10,048 bases of DNA, taken from the NCBI GenBank assembly GCA_002335345.1, contig DDCS01000061.1:4006-14053 (forward strand). The letters run 5' to 3'. Position numbers and translations under genes: made by a program. A model generated the notes under the pieces. It had not been told where the DNA came from. It saw nothing but the letters and a program-made list of their open reading frames with translations, and made no database searches. Positions 1 through 7,696 of the stretch are shown here, one piece after another (position 1 is the stretch's first letter; every line of letters starts with the position of its first letter). The DNA comes from Flavobacteriaceae bacterium UBA2000 (lineage in GTDB: Bacteria; Bacteroidota; Bacteroidia; Flavobacteriales; Flavobacteriaceae).

Positions 1-1008
1 ATCGGGCAGGGGCTTGTTTGGCATCAGTCTCAGGGCTATTTCAGAAAGTTCAGAGATCAGCTGCTTGTCCTCACTGCTTTGGTTATATCCATTGAATTTA
101 TCCAGAATAAGGGCCATATGCTCCGTATTCTCGGCGTGAATAAAATAGTTAATCACCGTGTTTTTGAGCAAACTCTGTTTCAAAGAATCATTGGTAATCT
201 TAGACTTAATCAGGTCCATCTTATGCCAATTGTGCTCAAAGGACATACGGCTAAACTCTTTTTCTCCCTCAATGGCCTCAAAGGCTAGATTGTCAAAATA
301 ATAGCCCAGGCACCTGAAATAAGGATAATAAGTTCTTAGGTCTTCATTACCGAGATCCATTTTCCTTCTGTAATCATAAAATGTAGCCGGTATAGCCATT
401 TCTTCTCCATAACGCAGTCGCTTATTGTTCGAGGCAATATAGAGTTCCATTTTTCCAAAAATAGCATAGTCAATAGCGGCATTGGCTACGCTTAAGAAAG
501 CCTCAGAGGTCCGTTTAGTCTCTATAAACTCGCTTAAAAAGGTCTGCCTTTGCAAACGAATGGAATCCATTTTTTCAACGAACGCCTCTGGCGCTAGACT
601 ATAAAAAGAAAGGATTTCTTGATCAGCCTTTTCATTAAGCAAGAATAGCTCGGTGAGGAAATTGTTTTTAGAAGATCCAGGCCCAGTATAGGTCAAAGAT
701 TCATCAAATTCCAAAGTATTCACACGCAGCATGATGCTGTCGCCCGGCTCGACAAACAAGGCTTGGAATTCAAAATGTTGAAAGTAATACAGCCCGGGAT
801 CCGCTGCTTTTATATGATACAAAAAGAAATTGCGCTCATCTAAAAATACGGTATCACTGGCGTTGCGATTATGAGAGATAACGACATAATCGGTCTTGGG
901 ATTCACAATTTGCCCCCCGATCCAAGCACTGCCACAGGCTTCTGGGTCAGATTTGGATTGGCAGGAGACAACAATAAGACTCAATAAAACATAAAGACTA
1001 AAGCGCAC
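1..1008 (-). CDS. DUF4369/TlpA-like lipoprotein, C-terminus outside window
   Basis: An open frame runs without a stop from a GTG at 1008-1006 to the left edge, giving 336 residues of a longer protein. The start is a short hydrophobic signal (VRFSLYVLLSLIVVSC) whose lipobox VVSC puts the lipidated cysteine at residue 16, so the mature protein should be anchored to an envelope membrane. No in-frame ATG occurs before residue 93 and an in-frame stop lies at 1050-1048, so GTG is the best start. Residues 25-117 have the DUF4369 look: G-Q-I-V-N, then LDERNFF, PGLYYF, EPGDSIMLRV and TGPGSSKNNF. A mostly helical middle follows. The last visible residues, MPNKPLPD, resemble the segment just before a TlpA-type thioredoxin domain in such proteins, so a thiol-disulfide redox domain probably follows off the edge. 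That domain is inferred, not seen. Divergent from the ABC-F gene. Confidence 0.8.
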   Translation of the reverse strand, partial: MRFSLYVLLSLIVVSCQSKSDPEACGSAWIGGQIVNPKTDYVVISHNRNASDTVFLDERNFFLYHIKAADPGLYYFQHFEFQALFVEPGDSIMLRVNTLEFDESLTYTGPGSSKNNFLTELFLLNEKADQEILSFYSLAPEAFVEKMDSIRLQRQTFLSEFIETKRTSEAFLSVANAAIDYAIFGKMELYIASNNKRLRYGEEMAIPATFYDYRRKMDLGNEDLRTYYPYFRCLGYYFDNLAFEAIEGEKEFSRMSFEHNWHKMDLIKSKITNDSLKQSLLKNTVINYFIHAENTEHMALILDKFNGYNQSSEDKQLISELSEIALRLMPNKPLPD

Positions 1009-1033
1009 GGTTCCTATCAGTTGTTGTTCCTTA

Positions 1034-1041
1034 CAAAAATA
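1034..1041 (-). promoter_or_regulatory. Putative -7 box for the lipoprotein gene
   Basis: Reading the minus strand, TATTTTTG matches the Bacteroidota -7 consensus TAnnTTTG exactly and lies 25 bases before the GTG start, implying a short leader. No TTG -33 element is seen at the usual 17-23 base spacing, and the match is in AT-rich sequence, so this is tentative. Confidence 0.35.
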
Positions 1042-1100
1042 GTTTTCTCAACCAAGTCATTTGTTAATGCCTCGTTAAAGTATTATTCAGTGGTCTTGAA

Positions 1101-1108
1101 TAGGTTTG
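1101..1108 (+). promoter_or_regulatory. Putative -7 box for the ABC-F gene
   Basis: TAGGTTTG matches TAnnTTTG exactly and lies 43 bases upstream of the ATG at 1152. The expected TTG -33 partner is missing at normal spacing (the nearest, at 1061-1063, is 37 bases away). No Shine-Dalgarno sequence is visible before the ATG, which is usual in this phylum. Confidence 0.35.
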
Positions 1109-1151
1109 TTCAGAAAATGGCTATTTTTGCGCCCAGTAAAACAAAACAGCA

Positions 1152-2777
1152 ATGCTATCAGTTTCAAATTTATCGGTACAATTCGGCAAACGCGTCCTTT
1201 TTGACGAAGTTAACACGCAATTCGTCCAAGGCAATTGTTATGGAATCATTGGGGCTAACGGAGCAGGAAAATCCACCTTTTTAAAGATACTTTCTGGAAA
1301 GCAAGATCCAACGTCAGGGCGGGTGCACTTGGAACCTGGTAAACGCATGAGCGTACTCGAGCAAGATCACAACGCTTGTGATTCATTTACTGTTTTGGAA
1401 ACTGTGGTGCGTGGTAATAAAGATCTATTTGCCTTAAAAACTGAAATGGATGCCCTTTATGCGGACTATAGTGATGAAAACGCGGAACGCATAGGAGAGC
1501 TTCAAGTGGCTTTTGAGGAGATGAATGGATGGAACGCCGATAGTGATGCAGCGGCCTTATTATCCAATTTGGGGATAAAAGAAGATTTTCACTATACCTT
1601 GATGTCTGATTTAGACGGTAAACAAAAAGTTCGTGTGCTTTTAGCACAAGCTCTTTTTGGCAGTCCTGATGTTTTGATCATGGATGAGCCCACCAACGAT
1701 TTGGATTATGAAACCATTTCTTGGCTTGAACAATTTTTAGCCAATTACGACAATTGTGTTATTGTGGTTTCCCACGACCGTCACTTTTTAGATGCGGTCT
1801 GCACACACATTAGCGACATTGATTTTGGAAAAATAAATCACTTTAGCGGAAACTACACCTTCTGGTACGAAAGCAGTCAATTGGCGGCAAGACAGCGTGC
1901 ACAGCAGAATAAAAAGGCCGAAGAAAAGAAAAAAGAGCTTCAGGAATTCATCATGCGCTTTAGTGCGAACGTGGCCAAGAGTAAGCAAGCGACTTCGCGA
2001 AAAAAGATGCTAGAAAAGCTTAATGTGGATGAACTTAAGCCTTCTAGCAGACGCTATCCTGCCATTATTTTCGATCGAGAACGCGAAGCTGGGGATCAAA
2101 TCTTGAACGTAGAGAATCTTTCTGCATATTTGGACGGTGAGGTTTTGTTTAAAAATATAGACCTGAACCTGGCAAAAGGGGATAAAGTTGTGCTGTATTC
2201 TAAGGACTCTCGTGCAACAACAGCCTTTTATCAAATCATTAATGACCAAATAAAAGCCGAATCGGGAATATTCTCGTGGGGGGTCACGACAAACCAAAGT
2301 TATTTGCCTTTAGATAACAGTCAATTTTTTAACCGAGACGAGAATCTTGTCGACTGGCTAAGACAATGGGCTAAAACAGAAGAAGAAAAAGAAGAGGTGT
2401 ACCTTCGCGGATTTTTAGGAAAAATGCTTTTTAGTGGGGAAGAGGCCTTGAAAAAGTGTACGGTGCTCTCTGGTGGAGAAAAAGTACGCTGTATGCTCAG
2501 CCGTATGATGATGATGCGTGCCAATGTTGTGATGTTAGACGAGCCAACAAACCACTTAGATTTGGAGTCCATTACGGCCTTTAACAACTCCTTGAAAAAT
2601 TTTAAAGGGACGGTCCTCTTGACGACCCACGATCATGAATTTGCACAAACGGTCGGAAATCGCGTAGTTGAATTAACCCCAAAAGGGGTAATTGATCGTT
2701 ATACGAGTTTTGATGAGTATATGAGTGATGCCAAAATCAAGGAACTCCGTCAATCCATGTATGGCACCGCGGTTTAA
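1152..2777 (+). CDS. ABC-F family ATPase, YbiT-like
   Basis: A 541-residue soluble protein with two ABC ATPase domains and no membrane segments, the layout of ABC-F proteins, which bind the ribosome near the E site and act on stalled or specialised translation. Domain 1 has Walker A GANGAGKST (34-42), Walker B plus DEPTNDLD (173-185) and switch histidine H208. Its signature is degenerate, LDGKQ (154-158) instead of LSGGQ. A charged, lysine-rich helical linker spans about 245-300, the position of the P-site tRNA-interaction motif. Domain 2 has an intact signature LSGGEK (439-444), Walker B plus DEPTNHLD (458-470) and H493, but its Walker A is SKDSRATTA (350-358), without the lysine or conserved glycines. 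Length and order match E. coli YbiT (about 530 residues), which as I recall also has a non-canonical domain 1 signature. An antibiotic-resistance role is not suggested by anything visible. It stands alone on the plus strand and converges with the DUF2007 gene. Confidence 0.93.
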   Translation: MLSVSNLSVQFGKRVLFDEVNTQFVQGNCYGIIGANGAGKSTFLKILSGKQDPTSGRVHLEPGKRMSVLEQDHNACDSFTVLETVVRGNKDLFALKTEMDALYADYSDENAERIGELQVAFEEMNGWNADSDAAALLSNLGIKEDFHYTLMSDLDGKQKVRVLLAQALFGSPDVLIMDEPTNDLDYETISWLEQFLANYDNCVIVVSHDRHFLDAVCTHISDIDFGKINHFSGNYTFWYESSQLAARQRAQQNKKAEEKKKELQEFIMRFSANVAKSKQATSRKKMLEKLNVDELKPSSRRYPAIIFDREREAGDQILNVENLSAYLDGEVLFKNIDLNLAKGDKVVLYSKDSRATTAFYQIINDQIKAESGIFSWGVTTNQSYLPLDNSQFFNRDENLVDWLRQWAKTEEEKEEVYLRGFLGKMLFSGEEALKKCTVLSGGEKVRCMLSRMMMMRANVVMLDEPTNHLDLESITAFNNSLKNFKGTVLLTTHDHEFAQTVGNRVVELTPKGVIDRYTSFDEYMSDAKIKELRQSMYGTAV

Positions 2778-2801
2778 GTCAATGCCAAAAATCAGCGCGA
2801 A

Positions 2802-3014
2802 TTAATCGAATTTTTGAGCGACTTCAAATGCTTGCTCATACTGATCCTCACGCACGAGTAACTGCACCTGATCCAAAACGCCGCCGCCAAAGCCGGCGAT
2901 CGCCCCGCTTTGGGTGTCATTGCGCACCACAGGGCTTATTCCCATGTCGTTTAGTTCGGCGGTAATGGCTCCAGCAACGAGTGACGGGCCGGTAAATATT
3001 CTTTTCATGCTCAT
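2802..3014 (-). CDS. DUF2007 domain protein
   Basis: A 70-residue protein made almost entirely of one DUF2007 unit (named putative signal-transducing protein in Pfam). The visible family marks are the opening KRIFTG, the central NDTQSGAIAGFGGG (32-45) and the following VQLLVREDQYEQAFEV stretch. The fold is expected to be a small ferredoxin-like or GlnB-like alpha-beta unit. The molecular function is not established and the sequence adds nothing to it. No signal peptide or membrane segment. The start could be M1 (3014) or M3 (3008); neither has a clear ribosome binding site. It lies 70 bases downstream of pheT on the same strand and ends 24 bases from the convergent ABC-F stop, with no clear terminator hairpin between them. 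Confidence 0.85.
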   Translation of the reverse strand: MSMKRIFTGPSLVAGAITAELNDMGISPVVRNDTQSGAIAGFGGGVLDQVQLLVREDQYEQAFEVAQKFD

Positions 3015-3030
3015 AATGTAATCGGAATTA

Positions 3031-3049
3031 TTACGCCGCGATCGCGTAA
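3031..3049. repeat. Short inverted repeat between pheT and the DUF2007 gene
   Basis: TTACGC (3031-3036) and GCGTAA (3044-3049) form a perfect 6-bp inverted repeat around a 7-base loop. The loop side overlaps a separate 10-bp palindrome, CGCGATCGCG (3037-3046). It sits 17-35 bases upstream of the DUF2007 ATG and has no T-run, so it is not a typical intrinsic terminator. It could be an mRNA hairpin or an operator, or could be chance. Confidence 0.3.
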
Positions 3050-3084
3050 ATCAAGTTTGGCTAAAGGCAATGAACTAAAAAAGT

Positions 3085-5511
3085 TTAACGCAAAACTGCT
3101 TCAAAATCACGCGCAAAAGTTTCTTGCAATTTCCTCATGATTTTATCAATTTGTTTATCCGTTAAGGTCTTATGCTCGTCTTGAAGCGTAAATGAAAGGG
3201 CATAACTCTTTTTACCCTCAGGAATATTTTTTCCTGTGTAAACATCAAAAAGCGTTACCTCTCGAAGCAATTGTTTCTCAGCATTCAAAGCGGCACTTTT
3301 TAGCTGATCAAAGCTGATGTGCTGATCCAACAATAACGCTAAGTCCCGCTTGACTTTTGGGAATTTAGCAATCGGAGCAACTTTAATGCTCTGGGGTGAA
3401 ATCATTGATTTTATGGCAGCCCAATTGAATTCAGCATAGAGAACGGGAAGTTCAACATCAAATGCGTTACACAAATTTTGTTGAAGTACCCCGTAATGAA
3501 CTAAGGCTTTTGAGCCATTGTAGGCCGTGAGCCCCTCTTGCCAGAGCGCTTGTGCGCAACTTTCTTCTGAAGTGACTAAAATCCCTAAACTCTGCAACAA
3601 TTGATGTACAGAACTTTTGAGCTCAAAAAAACTGATGTTTTCAGCGTTCGATTGCCAGTGCCCTTCGTTAGTCTTGCCTGCCAGTCCTAAGGCCAAACAG
3701 TCGAACTCTTCATAGCCCCCCCCATTGTGTCGATACGTTTTGCCAAATTCAAAAACGCGAAGCCCACTCACTTTGCGATTCAGATTAAATCCGATGGATT
3801 GTAAGACCCCAAAAACCATAGACTGTCGCATCACGCCAAGGTCTTGACTCAATGGGTTGAGTAAGGCCACGTCTTGATCGGGATTTAAATCAGCAATGAG
3901 CCCAGAATTTTGTTTTGCCGTTAGGGAATTGTTTAAAATTTCAAAATAGCCTTGACTGGTGAGTTGTTGGGCCAGTCTGTTTTGCAACTGAAAGTCCTCA
4001 CGATGCCCCAATGTGGCGACCGAAGCGTTAAGCTTAGCGCTGAAATTAATGTTGTTATAGCCATAAACCCGCAGTATTTCTTCAATGACGTCGGCCTCGC
4101 GGGTCACGTCATTGCGATAAGCGGGAATAGTCATCCCGAGGCCGGTCTCGGTGATATTATTGATTTTTATGTCCAAAGAGGTCAAAATCGACTTAATGGT
4201 TTCTTTTGGGAGCGCTTGACCAATAACCTTAGCAGCAGTTTCGAAATTCAAAAACACCTGATGGTCCGCAATTTTCTTTGGATAGATATCTGCAATGTCG
4301 CTTGAAATATGGCCGCCGGCGAGTTCATTGATCATAATGGCAGCGCGCTTCAAGGCGTACTCCACCGTATTGGGATCGATGCCTCGCTCAAAGCGAAATG
4401 AAGCATCGGTGTTGAGTCCATGGCGCTTTGCTGTTTTACGGACGCTAACCGGATCAAAATAGGCGCTCTCTAGAAAGATCGAAGTCGTTTCTTCGGTGAC
4501 TCCGGACTCCAATCCACCAAATACACCGGCAATACACATAGGCTGGTCCGCATTACAAATCATTAGATCCTCTGCGTGTAATTTTCGAATCACCCCATCG
4601 AGTGTGGTAAATTCAGTGTCTTGGGCTACCGTTTTTACAATGACCTTGTTGCCAGCGATTTTAGCGGCATCAAAAGCGTGGAGCGGTTGTCCGAGTTCGT
4701 GCAGGATGTAATTCGTGACATCGACTACATTGTTGATCGGTTTGACACCAATGGCGCTCAAACGATGTTTCAGCCAGTCCGGTGAAGGACCAACTTTTAT
4801 CTCGCTGAGCGTGACTCCAGCGTAACGTGGAGCGCGCTTTTGATCGTCAACCTTAACTTCAATTTTTAGTGAACGTTTGTCTATGTGAAAACTGCTGGTC
4901 GAGGGGGTAATAAGCTCAAGAGCAATTCCTTGTTGCACTAATCCCGCTTTTAAATCCCTGGCCACACCCCAATGACTCATGGCGTCCGATCTGTTTGGGG
5001 TTAATCCAATTTCAAAAAGCTGGTCTTTGGTTACGGGAATGAGTTCTGATAAGGGCGTTCCCGGCTTTGGACTGCCCTCCAAGACCATAATTCCGTCGTG
5101 GTTATCGCCCAGGCCGAGTTCATCTTCGGCGCAGATCATGCCTTCACTGGCTTCTCCGCGAATTTTACTTTTTTTAATGGTCCAAGGGCTACCGTCTGCT
5201 GCGTAAAGTGTTGTCCCCACAGGGGCCACTGCGACATACTGACCCTCAGCAACATTAGGAGCGCCGCAAACAATAGCGCTCGGCTGTTCTTGACCAATAT
5301 CGACTGTGGTGCATCTGAGCCGATCAGCATTTGGGTGCTGGATACAGCTCAATACTTTTCCCACCACGATTCCCTCTAAATCGCCGGGTACAGAGCTATA
5401 ATGTTCAATGCCTTCGACTTCTAGGCCTAAATCTGTCAACAATTCCGCCGTTTGGTCTGCGGACCAATCCAGGCGTAAAAATTGTTTTATCCAATTGTAT
5501 GATATGGTCAT
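3085..5511 (-). CDS. pheT: Phenylalanine--tRNA ligase beta subunit
   Basis: Full-length beta subunit (808 residues, close to the bacterial norm of about 800) of the cytoplasmic alpha2-beta2 enzyme that charges tRNA-Phe. In order: the N-terminal segment MTISYNWIKQFL typical of PheT; an OB-fold tRNA-binding domain at about 45-155 (VVGKVLSCIQHPNADRL, then VCGAPNV); the B3/B4 editing region at about 215-400 (PINNVVDVTNYIL, GQPLHAFD); B5 at about 410-485 with the metal ligands D468, D474, E477 and E478 in RNDVTREADVIEEI; a catalytic-like domain at about 500-700; and the C-terminal FDX-ACB anticodon-binding domain at about 712-808 (FPKVKRDLALLLD). No domain is missing. pheS is not adjacent, so the subunits are encoded apart, common in Bacteroidota. 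The gene begins 66 bases after recG with its own promoter-like box, so it may be transcribed separately. Confidence 0.98.
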   Translation of the reverse strand: MTISYNWIKQFLRLDWSADQTAELLTDLGLEVEGIEHYSSVPGDLEGIVVGKVLSCIQHPNADRLRCTTVDIGQEQPSAIVCGAPNVAEGQYVAVAPVGTTLYAADGSPWTIKKSKIRGEASEGMICAEDELGLGDNHDGIMVLEGSPKPGTPLSELIPVTKDQLFEIGLTPNRSDAMSHWGVARDLKAGLVQQGIALELITPSTSSFHIDKRSLKIEVKVDDQKRAPRYAGVTLSEIKVGPSPDWLKHRLSAIGVKPINNVVDVTNYILHELGQPLHAFDAAKIAGNKVIVKTVAQDTEFTTLDGVIRKLHAEDLMICNADQPMCIAGVFGGLESGVTEETTSIFLESAYFDPVSVRKTAKRHGLNTDASFRFERGIDPNTVEYALKRAAIMINELAGGHISSDIADIYPKKIADHQVFLNFETAAKVIGQALPKETIKSILTSLDIKINNITETGLGMTIPAYRNDVTREADVIEEILRVYGYNNINFSAKLNASVATLGHREDFQLQNRLAQQLTSQGYFEILNNSLTAKQNSGLIADLNPDQDVALLNPLSQDLGVMRQSMVFGVLQSIGFNLNRKVSGLRVFEFGKTYRHNGGGYEEFDCLALGLAGKTNEGHWQSNAENISFFELKSSVHQLLQSLGILVTSEESCAQALWQEGLTAYNGSKALVHYGVLQQNLCNAFDVELPVLYAEFNWAAIKSMISPQSIKVAPIAKFPKVKRDLALLLDQHISFDQLKSAALNAEKQLLREVTLFDVYTGKNIPEGKKSYALSFTLQDEHKTLTDKQIDKIMRKLQETFARDFEAVLR

Positions 5512-5530
5512 GTTCTTTGGGTTAAAGCAA

Positions 5531-5538
5531 CAAAGATA
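5531..5538 (-). promoter_or_regulatory. Putative -7 box for pheT
   Basis: On the minus strand TATCTTTG matches TAnnTTTG exactly and ends 19 bases before the pheT ATG, giving a leader of roughly a dozen bases. No good TTG lies 17-23 bases upstream (the nearest is 25 away). A TTTAAC sequence sits 17 bases upstream instead and is a poor -33 match. Its location in the only sizeable gap between recG and pheT supports it. Confidence 0.45.
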
Positions 5539-5577
5539 GGATTATGCTTGTTTTTGTTAAAGCCAATAAGGCGTAAA

Positions 5578-7686
5578 TTATGAGATATGATGCCAAAGGT
5601 TCTTGTACTTAAAAATGGCCGCTAAGGTGTTGCGCACCCCCAAATGCTCTTCTCGATTGAGGTCAGGGTCTTGGCGGAGCAGTTCCTGGGCATAGGAGCG
5701 GGCAATTTTAAGGGTTTCTCCGTCTTTGATTAGATCGGCTATTTTGAGCTGGAGTACCCCGCTTTGTTGCGTTCCCATGAGATCTCCTGGTCCACGGAGA
5801 CGCAAGTCGGCCTCTGAAATTTCAAATCCATCATTGGTTGCGACCATGGTTTCTAGACGATGCCGTGCATCATCCGACAACTTTTGGCCAGACATTAAAA
5901 TACAATAACTCTGATCTGCACCCCGACCCACACGGCCGCGCAGTTGGTGTAATTGACTCAGGCCAAATCGTTCGGCGCTTTCGATAACCATAACACTGGC
6001 ATTGGGCACGTTAACGCCCACTTCGATGACCGTTGTGGCCACCATGATTTGGGTTTGCCCAGAGGCAAACCGCTGCATTTCAAAGTCCTTGTCTGCTGAT
6101 TTCATCTGGCCATGAACGATTGAGACCTGGTATTTTGGCGCAGGAAATTCTCTAACGATACTTTCATAGCCGTCCATAAGGTCTTTGTAATCCATTGCTT
6201 GAGACTCTTGAATTAGGGGGTAAACAATGTAAACCTGTCTGCCTAAGGCAATTTCTTGGCGGATAAAGCCGAAAACCTTAAGGCGGTTACTGTCAAATCG
6301 ATGGACTGTTTTAATCGGTTTTCGCCCTGGGGGAAGCGTATCGATAACACTGATGTCTAGATCCCCGTAGAGACTCATGGCGAGGGTTCGAGGAATAGGG
6401 GTCGCGGTCATGACCAAGACGTTGGGCGGAAGCTCATTTTTATGCCATAATTTACTGCGTTGTGCCACGCCAAAACGGTGCTGCTCATCAATAATAGCCA
6501 GGCCTAAATTTTTGAAAACAACCCGGTCTTCAAGCAGCGCATGCGTCCCGACCAAAATATTGAGTTTGCCGTTTTCCAGGTCCTCTAAAAGGACTTTTCT
6601 ATCTGAAGTTTTAGTTGAACCAGTTAGTAATGAAATGCTGATATTGAGTTTATTACAATATTCAGTTAATCCGTTGAAATGTTGGACTGACAAAATTTCA
6701 GTAGGCGCTAAAATGCAAGCTTGATACCCATTATCAAGCGCGAGAAGCATACTCATAAACGCCACTATGGTTTTGCCCGAACCGACATCGCCTTGAAGCA
6801 ATCGATTCATTTGTGCGTTGGCCCCCAAATCTTGTCTAATTTCTTTGATCACCCGCTTTTGTGCCGGGGTTAATTTAAAGGGTAAATGTTCATTAAAAAA
6901 GGTGTTAAAATGGATCCCAACTTCAGTAAATCGATAACCTTTAATTTTTTTCTTGTGGATCAAATTTTTCCGCAATAATTGAAGCTGAATAAAAAATAGT
7001 TCCTCAAATTTTAATCGAAACTGGGCTCGTGCTAAAGCATTGTGATCCGTAGGAAAATGAATTTGGGTCAAAGCCTCTCGCTGATCCATTAACTTCAGTT
7101 GTGTCTGAATCGACTCGGGTAAGGGATCTAAAGTGGGTCCGAGGTGCTCTTGGATCAGTTGCGTGGTAAGCTGGTTCATTATTCTATTGCTTACGCCACT
7201 CTTACTTAGTTTTTCAGTGGACGGGTATAAGGGTTGGAGGGCGGTGCGCCGTTGCTGCTCGTGTTGGGAGAGCAATTCCAACTCAGGATGGGCCATAGAA
7301 AATTGACCCTGAAATTGAGTGAGTCTGCCAAAGGCGACCAGGGGCACTCCAGTTTTCAGGGATTGTTTGATCCATTTATGGCCGCGGAACCAAATCAATT
7401 CCATGGTCCCGGTGTCGTCTCTAAACGCTGCGACGAGCCGCTTTCCTCGCTTTTGATCAATTAAATCAACATGAGTGATGGTCCCAATGATTTGTACTTC
7501 GGCTCCCGTATTGACCAGGCCGCCAATTTTGTGGTACTGTGTTCGGTCAATATAGCGGTTTGGAAAAAGGTGAAGTAAGTCCTGAAATGTATTTATCGAG
7601 AGTTCTTGGCGCAGCAGAGTGGCGCGTCCTGGGCCGACGCCTTTGAGGTATTCAATGGGGGTTTGAAGGACATTATTACCACTCAT
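5578..7686 (-). CDS. recG: ATP-dependent DNA helicase RecG
   Basis: Complete 702-residue RecG, the superfamily 2 translocase that remodels stalled replication forks and branched DNA such as Holliday junctions. Seen in order: a helix-hairpin-helix-like opening (LKGVGPGRA, 14-22); the OB-fold wedge domain at about 60-140 that splits the junction; Walker A GDVGSGKT (299-306); motif II DEQH (400-403), diagnostic for RecG over other SF2 helicases; motif III TATP (427-430); TTVIEVGVNVP (551-561); motif VI QLRGRVGRG (581-589); and the C-terminal TRG segment RLRGPGDLMGTQQSG (629-643). All catalytic residues are present and the length is typical. The gene starts 10 bases after the stop of the small membrane-protein gene, so the two are almost certainly cotranscribed. 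Confidence 0.98.
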   Translation of the reverse strand: MSGNNVLQTPIEYLKGVGPGRATLLRQELSINTFQDLLHLFPNRYIDRTQYHKIGGLVNTGAEVQIIGTITHVDLIDQKRGKRLVAAFRDDTGTMELIWFRGHKWIKQSLKTGVPLVAFGRLTQFQGQFSMAHPELELLSQHEQQRRTALQPLYPSTEKLSKSGVSNRIMNQLTTQLIQEHLGPTLDPLPESIQTQLKLMDQREALTQIHFPTDHNALARAQFRLKFEELFFIQLQLLRKNLIHKKKIKGYRFTEVGIHFNTFFNEHLPFKLTPAQKRVIKEIRQDLGANAQMNRLLQGDVGSGKTIVAFMSMLLALDNGYQACILAPTEILSVQHFNGLTEYCNKLNISISLLTGSTKTSDRKVLLEDLENGKLNILVGTHALLEDRVVFKNLGLAIIDEQHRFGVAQRSKLWHKNELPPNVLVMTATPIPRTLAMSLYGDLDISVIDTLPPGRKPIKTVHRFDSNRLKVFGFIRQEIALGRQVYIVYPLIQESQAMDYKDLMDGYESIVREFPAPKYQVSIVHGQMKSADKDFEMQRFASGQTQIMVATTVIEVGVNVPNASVMVIESAERFGLSQLHQLRGRVGRGADQSYCILMSGQKLSDDARHRLETMVATNDGFEISEADLRLRGPGDLMGTQQSGVLQLKIADLIKDGETLKIARSYAQELLRQDPDLNREEHLGVRNTLAAIFKYKNLWHHIS

Positions 7687-7696
7687 AATACGCTTG

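Noticed and set aside
1021..1284. An 87-codon TTG-started frame overlapping the start of the ABC-F gene
   Set aside because: It overlaps the Walker A coding region in another frame and has no recognisable protein features.
2778..2801. Possible bidirectional terminator between the convergent ABC-F and DUF2007 genes
   Set aside because: Only 24 bases long with no convincing stem and T-run; AT-rich bits on each side do not form a good hairpin.
3952..4305. A 117-codon open frame on the plus strand
   Set aside because: It lies wholly antisense to pheT, whose full domain set is intact, and its translation resembles no protein family.
6377..6724. A 115-codon open frame on the plus strand
   Set aside because: It is antisense to the helicase core of recG, and its composition looks like a reverse-frame shadow.
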